A stretch of DNA of 21,229 nucleotides from Rhodocyclaceae bacterium UBA2271 (GTDB lineage: Bacteria; Pseudomonadota; Gammaproteobacteria; Burkholderiales; Rhodocyclaceae). Shown piece after piece: positions 11,471-17,990 of this stretch. Made by a program: the position numbers and the translations under genes. The stretch spans positions 6,039 to 27,267 of the forward strand of contig DDXB01000058.1 of NCBI GenBank assembly GCA_002347405.1, in the 5' to 3' direction. Numbering within the stretch: the stretch's first letter is position 1; each line of letters opens with the position of its first letter. The notes beneath the pieces are model-generated. The model was not told the DNA's origin and made no database searches. It saw only the letters and a list, made by a program, of their open reading frames with translations.

Positions 11471-12073
11471 CTATCCAACCAGCAGCCGCAATTGGGCGGC
11501 GAAGTTGGTTGCGGCGCTGGCCGCAAGACGGCGGCGGCGGTATGCGCGACTCTTTTCACCGGGGGTCAGCGGTATCGGACACGGGGCATCCGCGCCATCG
11601 CCTGCCGCGAATAATGCGCGCGCCGGCCCGCTCTGCGAGCGCAGCCAGCCGCACACATGGATGTGGCGCTGCTGCAACAGCGCTTCGATATAGCCCGCAT
11701 TTTTCACCGTATGCGGCGACAGTCCGGCCAGGGCGGCCGCCTGGCGATAATCCAGCGGGCCGTGCTGTTCGATCACTGCGACCAGACGCAGCATGCCCGG
11801 CGCGGCGCGATTCTTCGCATCCACTTTCGGCCGCGGAAAGTCCGGTCCGTCGCCGAGCGAAAACTGTGGAATCGAAAAGGCCCCGGATGCCGCGCGCCGC
11901 CAGCCCGAGATGAAGATGATCCGCTCACGCCGCAGGCGCTGCAGATAGCCGCCCCCCGACAGGGTGGTGACGCCGACATGCGCGGCCCGGGCGATTTCCT
12001 GCAGCGTCAGTCCGCCGTGCTTGCCCAGCGCCGCGAGGATGCGCGCATAGGCCGGGGAATCGGCTGGCGTCAT
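11471..12073 (-). CDS. Tandem-module helix-turn-helix protein coupled to vapBC
   Basis: This 200-residue protein is built from two related modules, about residues 8-82 and 94-166. Each has an HTH-like helical part (LTLQEIARAAHVGVTTLSG; DYRQAAALAGLSPHTVKNA), then a YLQRL/YIEAL helix, an I..I..GW.R strand and an ending like FSLGDGPDFPRP or FAAGDGADAPCP. The pattern resembles small winged-helix DNA-binding proteins of betaproteobacterial phages and islands. A basic tail (EKSRAYRRRR) follows. The start is uncertain: a TTG at 12082 overlaps the vapC stop (TTGA), while the ATG at 12073 follows it by five bases; neither has a good Shine-Dalgarno. Translation is probably coupled to vapC. The function is unknown; a DNA-binding regulator is the likeliest role. 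Confidence 0.7.
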   Translation of the reverse strand: MTPADSPAYARILAALGKHGGLTLQEIARAAHVGVTTLSGGGYLQRLRRERIIFISGWRRAASGAFSIPQFSLGDGPDFPRPKVDAKNRAAPGMLRLVAVIEQHGPLDYRQAAALAGLSPHTVKNAGYIEALLQQRHIHVCGWLRSQSGPARALFAAGDGADAPCPIPLTPGEKSRAYRRRRLAASAATNFAAQLRLLVG

Positions 12074-12078
12074 GGCCG

Positions 12079-12486
12079 TCAAGGACTAACCGGGCGGATG
12101 CACTGGATGTCGAGGCCAAGCGCCTCAGCCAGATCGAGCCAGGGGCGGTCGGCGGTCAGCACGGCGGCATTGACCCGACGCGCCACGGCGAGGCAGAGGC
12201 GATCGCCGAGGCTCAAACCATGCGATCGGGTAGCGGGGCGCAACATTCCAGCTTCCTGTCCGTCGATGGCGGTAATGTCGATCACCGAATAGCCGAGTTC
12301 GGCGAGGATGGTCATCACGGCATCGGCCGCCACGCCCCGATCCAGCGAACGGGCGACAATTTCCGCCTGATTCGCCGCCGTGACCGCGCAAGCTTGGGTG
12401 ATGAGTGCGTTTTCGACGGTTGCCCAGCCCGGTTCGCCATGCAGATAAGCCAGCACGGCGGAGGCGTCGAGAACAACCCCTGTCAT
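12079..12486 (-). CDS. vapC: PIN-domain ribonuclease toxin, VapC type
   Basis: This 135-residue PIN-domain protein has the expected acidic metal-binding residues: D7 (VVLDASA), E42 (NQAEIV), D95 (LSLGDRLCLA) and D113 (LTADRPW). PIN toxins of the VapC group cleave RNA, often tRNA, and are held inactive by the antitoxin made from the preceding gene. The ATG overlaps the antitoxin stop by four bases (ATGA), the usual arrangement for coupled antitoxin-toxin synthesis. The length is normal for the family and all four acidic residues are present, so it looks intact. A third gene, encoding the HTH protein, follows with coupled or nearly coupled translation, which is not the standard two-gene layout. 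Confidence 0.92.
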   Translation of the reverse strand: MTGVVLDASAVLAYLHGEPGWATVENALITQACAVTAANQAEIVARSLDRGVAADAVMTILAELGYSVIDITAIDGQEAGMLRPATRSHGLSLGDRLCLAVARRVNAAVLTADRPWLDLAEALGLDIQCIRPVSP

Positions 12487-12737
12487 GCCGATTCTTCGCG
12501 CATGGCCTCGGCGCGCCGTTCGGCAATCAACTCGTCGGCGAGCGAAGGACTGCCCTCGGGAACATATTGGCGAAACAGGGCACGCGCTCGGGCGAGCCGC
12601 GCCTTGCGAGTGGTGAGCACCGCCTCGCCGTCACGCAGATCGAACAGCACCGTGTCACCCTCCTTGAGACCCATCGAATGGCGTATCTCAGCAGGTATTA
12701 CAACCCTCCCACCTTCTGACATTTTCATTTGCAACAT
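12483..12737 (-). CDS. vapB: AbrB/MazE-type antitoxin, VapB type
   Basis: The 84-residue product has an N-terminal swapped-hairpin AbrB/SpoVT domain (residues about 4-44: GGRVVIPAEIRHSMGLKEGDTVLF) for DNA binding. A charged, probably disordered C-terminal half would wrap the VapC toxin. The start at 12737 is supported by GGAG eight bases upstream; in-frame ATGs at 12728 and 12722 lack a site. It probably represses its own promoter together with VapC, as is usual for the family. An extended -10 element and the palindrome GCATATGC lie just upstream, within reach of such autoregulation. It is the first gene of the unit and overlaps vapC by four bases. Confidence 0.9.
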   Translation of the reverse strand: MLQMKMSEGGRVVIPAEIRHSMGLKEGDTVLFDLRDGEAVLTTRKARLARARALFRQYVPEGSPSLADELIAERRAEAMREESA

Positions 12738-12738
12738 G

Positions 12739-12777
12739 GCATATGCTCCATATCAAACACGTTCTGTCAGTATAGCA
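12739..12777 (-). promoter_or_regulatory. Candidate vapBC promoter and operator
   Basis: On the minus strand TGCTATACT (12769-12777) is an extended -10 element, with TATACT matching TATAAT at 5 of 6 positions. Predicted transcription would start near 12761, giving a leader of about 24 bases that holds the GGAG ribosome site (12746-12749). The perfect palindrome GCATATGC (12739-12746) lies within the leader and is a candidate operator half for VapB. No convincing -35 was seen. Confidence 0.45.
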
Positions 12778-12813
12778 GAGGATTGTCATTCGCCAGGGCT
12801 ACTGGATTAATCC

Positions 12814-12835
12814 AAAGTCGGCGCTGGCGGGACGG
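12814..12835 (-). repeat. Dispersed 20-bp motif, copy e
   Basis: An exact copy of AAAGTCGGCGCTGGCGGGAC (12814-12833), followed by GG. It lies in the gap upstream of vapB and three bases from the stop codon of the DUF2892 gene. Confidence 0.9.
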
Positions 12836-12837
12836 CT

Positions 12838-13080
12838 TCAGCCGCAACCGCCGGTCTTGCAGTTGGCGGGCGGCGTCTCGGACACGCCGAGTTTCTTGAG
12901 GATGGTGTCGAGCGGACAGAAGGTGGTGAAACCGCTCTGGAATAGATTGGCGCCGACGAAGGCGGTGAACCAGAGCCAGGATAACTTGCTCATGTCGACT
13001 TGTCCGGTGAAGTGGGCCAGCGCCAGCGAAAGCATGATGAAAAATCCGGCGACGATGCGGACGATGCGATTGACGGTCAT
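12838..13080 (-). CDS. DUF2892 small membrane protein
   Basis: This 80-residue protein has two membrane segments (about residues 5-24 and 34-53). They are followed by the conserved FTTFCPLDTILKKLG signature of DUF2892, the domain also found fused behind rhodanese domains in YgaP-type proteins. Cys55 is in that motif, and a Cys-rich tail (NCKTGGCG, Cys73 and Cys79) is present, so a role in sulfur, redox or metal handling is possible but unproven. The start at 13080 is set by AAGGAG six bases upstream; a longer frame to 13155 runs through the adjacent repeat and is not credible. It follows the RND permease gene by about 90 bp and may be the last gene of that transport operon. Confidence 0.88.
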   Translation of the reverse strand: MTVNRIVRIVAGFFIMLSLALAHFTGQVDMSKLSWLWFTAFVGANLFQSGFTTFCPLDTILKKLGVSETPPANCKTGGCG

Positions 13081-13105
13081 GGAAAGCTCCTTGTCAAAGG
13101 TTGGG

Positions 13106-13153
13106 AAAAGTCGGCGCTGGCGGGATGGAATGCCCCGAAGCGGGTACGGCGCC
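13106..13153 (-). repeat. 48-bp inverted repeat, right copy (contains 20-bp motif copy f)
   Basis: This is the inverted partner of 11377-11424, with 46 of 48 positions identical. The 20-bp motif lies at 13107-13126 with one mismatch. It sits in the gap between the RND permease and DUF2892 genes, with its A/T end facing the vapBC block. Confidence 0.85.
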
Positions 13154-13171
13154 AATAGCAGCTCTGCGCAC

Positions 13172-16100
13172 TCAGGTGGCCTGCTGAACGGGCTTGATGC
13201 GATTCTTCATGGCCGCGTAGTACAGCACCGGGATCACCACCAGCGTCAGGGCGGTGGACACCAGGATGCCGAAGATCAGCGCCAGCGCCAACCCGGAGAA
13301 AATCGGGTCATCGAGGATGAACAGCGCGCCAAGCATGGCGGCCAGTCCCGTCAGCGCGATCGGCTTGGCGCGCACGGCGGCGGCCTGGATCACCGCCTCG
13401 GCGAAGTCCATGCCTTCCCCGACCTGCTGGTTGATGAAGTCGACCAGCAGGATCGAGTTGCGCACAATGATGCCGGCCAGCGCGATCATGCCGATCATCG
13501 AGGTCGCCGTGAACTGGGCGCCGAACAGCGCGTGGCCGGGCATCACGCCGATGATGGTGAGCGGAATCGGCGCCATGATGATGAGCGGCACGAGATAGGA
13601 CTTGAACTGCGCCACAACGAGCAGATAAATCAATAGCAGGCCGACGGCGTAAGCCAGGCCCATGTCGCGGAAGGTCTCGTAGGTCACTTGCCATTCGCCG
13701 TCCCACTTCACGGCATAGCCGGCGTAGGGATCCTGCGGCTGCTTGATGAAGTATTCGCCGAGCTTGCCGCCTTGTTCGAGCGGCAGGTCCTTGAGCTTGC
13801 TACGTATGTCGAACATGCCATACAAGGGCGAATCCAGCTTGCCGCCCATGTCGCCGACGACATACACCACCGGCAACAGGTTCTTGTGATAAACCACCTT
13901 TTCGCGCGGCGCGCTGCGCGCCTCGACCACTTCGGAAATCGGCACCAGATTGCCGCCATAGGCCGGCAACGCGCGCACTTTCAGATTCAGCAGCGAATCA
14001 AGGCTGGCCTGTCGCTCGGCCGGCAGGGTGATGCGCACGGGGATTTCATATTTCGCCTCGCCGTCATGCAGCGGCGTCACATCCTCGCCGGAGAGTCCCA
14101 TGCGCACCGTCTCGACGATATCCTTTTGCGCCACGCCGAGCAGGGCAGCCTTGGCCTGATTGACCCGCAGCACCACCTTGTCGTTGTCCGCGTCGACGCT
14201 GTCATCGACACCGAGAATATCGGCCGTGCCGGCGAAGGCTGCGCGCACCCGCTTCGCCACTTCGATCTGGCCGGCGTAATCGGGGCCATAGACTTCGGCG
14301 ACGATGGGCGAGAGCACGGGCGGGCCGGGTGGCACTTCGACCACCTTGGCGTTGCCGCCGCTCCTTGCGGCAACCGCCATGACCCGCTCGCGCACCGACA
14401 CGGCAATCGCGTGACTCTGGCGGTCGCGCTGGTCCTTATCGACCAGATTGACCTGGATGTCGCCCATCTCCGGATTGGTGCGCAGGTAATACTGGCGCAC
14501 CAGGCCGTTGAAATTGATCGGGCTGGCCGTGCCGGCGTAGGACTGGTAATCCTTGATCTCGGGCACTTGCGCCAGTTCGGCGGCCATCTCGCGCAGCACG
14601 CGCGCGGTCTCCTCGAGCGGCGTGCCGACCGGCATGTCGAGCACGATCTGGAATTCGCTTTTGTTGTCGAAGGGCAACATCTTCATCACAACGAGCTTGA
14701 AAACCCCGAGCGACACCGAAGCAAGAATCGCCACGACAATGCCGCCCCACAACAACGCGCGCGCCCGGCGACCGCTGCGGGGATCGAGGAAGGGAGACAA
14801 AGCGCGGCGGAAGAAACGTTCAAGCCCGGTTGGCCCGGACACCGCGCCATGCCCATGGACAGCAGGCTTCATCAGCTTCAGCGCCAGCCAGGGCGTGATG
14901 ACAAACGCGATGGCGAGCGAGATGAACATCCCCATCGAGGCATTGATGGGAATCGGACTCATGTACGGACCCATCAGGCCGCTGACGAAGGCCATCGGCA
15001 AGAGCGCGGCGATCACGGTGAAAGTGGCCAGAATGGTCGGCCCGCCAACCTCGTCGACCGCCCGCGGGATGATCTGCCACAGGGGTTTTTTCGGTTCGAG
15101 CGCCTGCCAGCGGTGGATGTTCTCCACCACGACAATGGCGTCGTCGACAAGGATGCCGATGGAAAAGATCAGGGCGAACAACGACACGCGATTGAGCGTG
15201 AAACCCCAGGCCCAGGAGGCGAACAGGGTCGCCGCCAGGGTCAGCGACACCGCCACGCCGACGATGACCGCCTCGCGGCGGCCCAGCGCGAACAGCACCA
15301 GCAGCACGACAAACGCGGTGGCGAAGGCCAGCTTGCCGATCAGTTTCTGCGCTTTGTCGGTCGCCGTCGCGCCGTAATTGCGCGTCACGGTGAATTCGGT
15401 CCCTTCCGGAATGACCGTGCCCTTGAGGCTGTCCATGCGCGCGATGACGCCGGCGGCAACATCCGCGGCGTTCACGCCCGGTTTTTTCGATACCGCCAGC
15501 GTTACCGCCGGGAATTCTTGAAAGGCGTCCTGGCCGGCCGCCCTGGCCTGTCCCTTTTCGCCGTGCCAGACATAGCGGCCAGGCTGATCGGGGCCATCGA
15601 TCACCTGCGCCACGTCCGCCATGAACACCGGTTTTTGGCCGTGTACGCCCACGACCAGCTTGCGCACATCGGCCGCCGATTCGAGGTAGGTGCCGGTCTG
15701 CACCAGCAATTCGCGGTTGCCGCTGACCAGACTACCCGCCGGTTGCGAGGCGTTCGACACCTGCAAGGCCGCCTTCAGATCCTGCGCGGTCACCCCGTAG
15801 GCATTCATGCGCTCGGTGTCCATCAGCACACGCAGCACATGACCCGGTCCGCCGATCGTCACCACATCGCGCGTGCCGGGGATGCGCTTGAGCTCGATCT
15901 CCACGGCGCGTGCCACCTGCTGCATCTCGAAGCCGGACTTGTCGTGATCGGCAGTCCAAAAGGTCAGCGCGACAATCGGCACGTCGTCGATGCCCTTCGG
16001 CTTGATGATCGGCTGGCCGACGCCGAGATGCGGCGAAACCCAGTCGCTATGGGCATTGATGGTGTCGTAGAGGCGCACCAGCGCCTGGACCGGCTCCTCG

Positions 16101-16402
16101 CCGACCTTGTATTGCACGGTGATCACCGCCATGCCGGGCCGCGATACCGAATAGATGTGCTCGATGCCGGCAATGCGCGACAACACCTGTTCGGCCGGAC
16201 GCGTGACGAGGTTTTCGACATCCTTCACCGCCGCGCCAGGGAAGGGAATGAAGACGTTGGCCATCGTCACGTTGATCTGCGGCTCTTCCTCGCGCGGCGT
16301 GACCAGCGTGGCAAACACGCCCAGCAGCAACGCGATCAGCGCGATCAGCGGCGTCAGCGAGTTGCGGAGGAAGTATTCCGCGATGCGTCCGGAGATACCC
16401 AT
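13172..16402 (-). CDS. RND efflux permease (second system)
   Basis: This 1076-residue inner-membrane transporter has the full RND layout: TM1 at about 15-33, periplasmic loop to about 350, TM2-6, a second porter loop and the C-terminal TM block ending in LVVIPVLYYAAMKNR. The TM4 motif ILVDDAIVVVEN carries D420, D421 and E427 for proton coupling. The protein is distant from the CzcA at the left of the window, for example in its PREEEPQINVTMANV start, which is typical of an uncharacterised RND branch common in beta- and gammaproteobacteria. The substrate is unknown. There is no strong Shine-Dalgarno. It follows the adaptor gene, with a hairpin repeat in the 123-bp gap, and precedes the DUF2892 gene. 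No outer-membrane partner is encoded nearby, so it would need to borrow one. Confidence 0.92.
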   Translation of the reverse strand: MGISGRIAEYFLRNSLTPLIALIALLLGVFATLVTPREEEPQINVTMANVFIPFPGAAVKDVENLVTRPAEQVLSRIAGIEHIYSVSRPGMAVITVQYKVGEEPVQALVRLYDTINAHSDWVSPHLGVGQPIIKPKGIDDVPIVALTFWTADHDKSGFEMQQVARAVEIELKRIPGTRDVVTIGGPGHVLRVLMDTERMNAYGVTAQDLKAALQVSNASQPAGSLVSGNRELLVQTGTYLESAADVRKLVVGVHGQKPVFMADVAQVIDGPDQPGRYVWHGEKGQARAAGQDAFQEFPAVTLAVSKKPGVNAADVAAGVIARMDSLKGTVIPEGTEFTVTRNYGATATDKAQKLIGKLAFATAFVVLLVLFALGRREAVIVGVAVSLTLAATLFASWAWGFTLNRVSLFALIFSIGILVDDAIVVVENIHRWQALEPKKPLWQIIPRAVDEVGGPTILATFTVIAALLPMAFVSGLMGPYMSPIPINASMGMFISLAIAFVITPWLALKLMKPAVHGHGAVSGPTGLERFFRRALSPFLDPRSGRRARALLWGGIVVAILASVSLGVFKLVVMKMLPFDNKSEFQIVLDMPVGTPLEETARVLREMAAELAQVPEIKDYQSYAGTASPINFNGLVRQYYLRTNPEMGDIQVNLVDKDQRDRQSHAIAVSVRERVMAVAARSGGNAKVVEVPPGPPVLSPIVAEVYGPDYAGQIEVAKRVRAAFAGTADILGVDDSVDADNDKVVLRVNQAKAALLGVAQKDIVETVRMGLSGEDVTPLHDGEAKYEIPVRITLPAERQASLDSLLNLKVRALPAYGGNLVPISEVVEARSAPREKVVYHKNLLPVVYVVGDMGGKLDSPLYGMFDIRSKLKDLPLEQGGKLGEYFIKQPQDPYAGYAVKWDGEWQVTYETFRDMGLAYAVGLLLIYLLVVAQFKSYLVPLIIMAPIPLTIIGVMPGHALFGAQFTATSMIGMIALAGIIVRNSILLVDFINQQVGEGMDFAEAVIQAAAVRAKPIALTGLAAMLGALFILDDPIFSGLALALIFGILVSTALTLVVIPVLYYAAMKNRIKPVQQAT

Positions 16403-16422
16403 CTTATTTCAGTAACACGTTA

Positions 16423-16560
16423 GCGTTTGCGCCGGGCCGCCCCAAGCAAACGCGGCACGCGGCGAAGTCGCAATCCGCACTGCACCCCGTCAAAGGCACC
16501 CCGTAATAAACGAGCGCAGCAAGCATTATCGCCCTCCCCGCGAGGGGGGCGAAGGGGGGC
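16423..16560 (+). repeat. Hairpin repeat element, copy 2
   Basis: This copy lies between the adaptor and permease genes of the second RND system. It opens with the perfect 8-bp stem GCGTTTGC (16423-16430) / GCAAACGC (16446-16453) around the same 15-base loop as copy 1. Relative to copy 1, two stem pairs are changed on both sides, keeping pairing. GCACCCCGTAATAA recurs at 16496-16509 and a GC hairpin with a GCGA loop at 16531-16549. Its right part overlaps the end of the adaptor gene and encodes that protein's last residues. Confidence 0.85.
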
Positions 16561-17587
16561 GAGGCATCTCGATGCCGGTCTTCACCGGATCAAGGCTCAC
16601 CCGTTCTCCCGCGGCGAGGCCGGACAGCACCTCGATCTCGCCATCGGCCACCGGCTCGCCGAGCCGCACCTGACGCAGTTGCGGTTTGTCTCCGCCCACG
16701 ACATACACGGCGCTGATCTCGCCCCGCCGGAGAATGGCCGCCGGCGGCACGGTAAGCTTTTGCGCCGTGCCAACGACGAAATGCACCCGCGCCGCCATGC
16801 CCGGCACGATGCCGCGCAGGGCTTCAGCATCGTCAGGCAAATACACCCGGGCAGTCGCCGTGTGGCTTTTTGCGTCAACCGTCGGCAGGATCTCGATGCG
16901 GGCGCCGTCCAGCCAGCGCCGACTTTCAGGAAACTCGATCCGCGCCGTCGTGGCGCGTTGCGCTGCCTTCAATCTGAACTGCGGAATATTGGCAATGGCA
17001 CGCAAACCCTTGGGCTCGAACAGCGTCACCAATGGCCGGCCGGGAGCGGCCAGTTCGCCCAGTTCGGCATGGCGTTCGGCAACAATACCGGCGATGGGTG
17101 CGGTAACCGCCGCATGCGAAACCCCTGCGCCAGCAGCAGCCGCCTGGGCACGCGCCGACTTGAGATCGGCCTCGGCCTTGTCGAGCGCGGCCTGGCTGAC
17201 GAATTTTTGCTTGAAAAGATTCTGGGTGCGCTGGAAATTCGCTTCGGCCTGCACCAGTTGCGCGCGCGCGGCAGCGGCAGTTTCGCCAGCCTCGCGGGCG
17301 TCGATCCGCATCAGCAGTTGCCCGGCGCGGACGCGCTGACCCGCCTCGACCAGCACCTCGACGATGCGGCCCGAGACCTGCGTCGCCACCGTGGCCTGCC
17401 GCGTCGCTTCGAGAACCGCCTCGGCGGGCAGGGTAAGCTGCACTGTACGCAGCTCGATGGTGCGTGTGGCTGCGGATTCTGCCAGGGCAGGGGTCAATGA
17501 CGCCACGGCCAGGCAGACTACGGCGGCAGCCCGCACGGCCGAAACGAATCGCCCGTTCTGGCTCGGGGTGTGGGGAGAGGTTTTCAT
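16526..17587 (-). CDS. RND periplasmic adaptor (second system)
   Basis: This 353-residue membrane-fusion protein has a signal peptide (residues 1-36, ending TPALA). It has a barrel-sandwich half (ATQVSGRIVEVLVEAGQRV) and an alpha-hairpin (about 75-130, with NLFKQKFVSQAALDKAE). The second barrel half (AAVTAPIAGIVAERHAELG) and beta-barrel domains follow. It should link the downstream permease to an outer-membrane channel. I use the ATG at 17587; the frame extends to a TTG at 17623 but that adds residues before the signal peptide. No Shine-Dalgarno is visible. The last dozen or so residues (PRPPSPPSRGGR) are encoded by hairpin element copy 2, so the natural C-terminus was probably replaced. A copy of the 20-bp motif lies at 16907-16926, coding for SRRWLD. 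Confidence 0.88.
   Translation of the reverse strand: MKTSPHTPSQNGRFVSAVRAAAVVCLAVASLTPALAESAATRTIELRTVQLTLPAEAVLEATRQATVATQVSGRIVEVLVEAGQRVRAGQLLMRIDAREAGETAAAARAQLVQAEANFQRTQNLFKQKFVSQAALDKAEADLKSARAQAAAAGAGVSHAAVTAPIAGIVAERHAELGELAAPGRPLVTLFEPKGLRAIANIPQFRLKAAQRATTARIEFPESRRWLDGARIEILPTVDAKSHTATARVYLPDDAEALRGIVPGMAARVHFVVGTAQKLTVPPAAILRRGEISAVYVVGGDKPQLRQVRLGEPVADGEIEVLSGLAAGERVSLDPVKTGIEMPRPPSPPSRGGR
16905..16926 (+). repeat. Dispersed 20-bp motif, copy g, inside the adaptor gene
   Basis: GTCCAGCCAGCGCCGACTTT at 16907-16926 matches the reverse complement of the motif with one mismatch. It is preceded by CC, so the flanking GG is also kept. It is translated in a frame different from those of the other three coding copies. 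Confidence 0.8.
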
Positions 17588-17627
17588 TGGGTATATAAGT
17601 AAGATCTGATACAACCTTTTCAAGGCC

Positions 17628-17990
17628 TCACTCAGGCTGGATTGCGTGCTCCGCCATCGCGTCGATCACGTTGCCGACTTCGCCGACGCACGCCGCCACC
17701 GTGATGCTGATGCCGGGGAAGCGCTCCAGCGCATTGGCAATCAGTTCCGGCAGATCCTTGAGCACATGTCGCCCCGGCGCGAAAAATATCGGTACCACCC
17801 TGATTTCATTCACCCCGCGCGCCGCCAGACACTCGATGCTGGTTTCCAGCGGCGGCTGGGTCAGTTCAAGAAAACCGATTTCCACCGGCACTTCCGGCTG
17901 CCGCGCCTCCACCACCGCGCGAATGCGCCGGAAAGGCTCGATGTACTCTGGATTGCGCGCGCCATGACCAAACAGGATGATTCCTTTCAT
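17628..17990 (-). CDS. CbiX/SirB-type sirohydrochlorin chelatase
   Basis: This 120-residue protein is the short CbiX type, a class II chelatase that inserts Co2+ or Fe2+ into sirohydrochlorin for cobalamin or siroheme synthesis. Candidate metal-binding residues are His9 in LFGHGARN and His75 in FFAPGRHVLKDLP, a motif characteristic of the family. IEIGFLELTQPPLE-like sequence around residue 40 also fits. The ATG at 17990 is preceded by AAGGAG and overlaps the MFS transporter stop by four bases (ATGA). The frame stays open upstream to 18554 but that part is a shadow of the MFS gene. Iron versus cobalt cannot be decided from sequence. Coupling to a transporter gene suggests joint regulation with metal or tetrapyrrole supply. 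Confidence 0.9.
   Translation of the reverse strand: MKGIILFGHGARNPEYIEPFRRIRAVVEARQPEVPVEIGFLELTQPPLETSIECLAARGVNEIRVVPIFFAPGRHVLKDLPELIANALERFPGISITVAACVGEVGNVIDAMAEHAIQPE

Noticed and set aside
13081..13155. A longer start for the DUF2892 gene
   Set aside because: The extension is translation of the 48-bp repeat; an AAGGAG site supports the start at 13080.
13688..16423. A 911-codon open frame on the plus strand opposite the second RND permease
   Set aside because: Same cause: a low-complexity His/Arg-rich shadow of a well-supported gene on the other strand.
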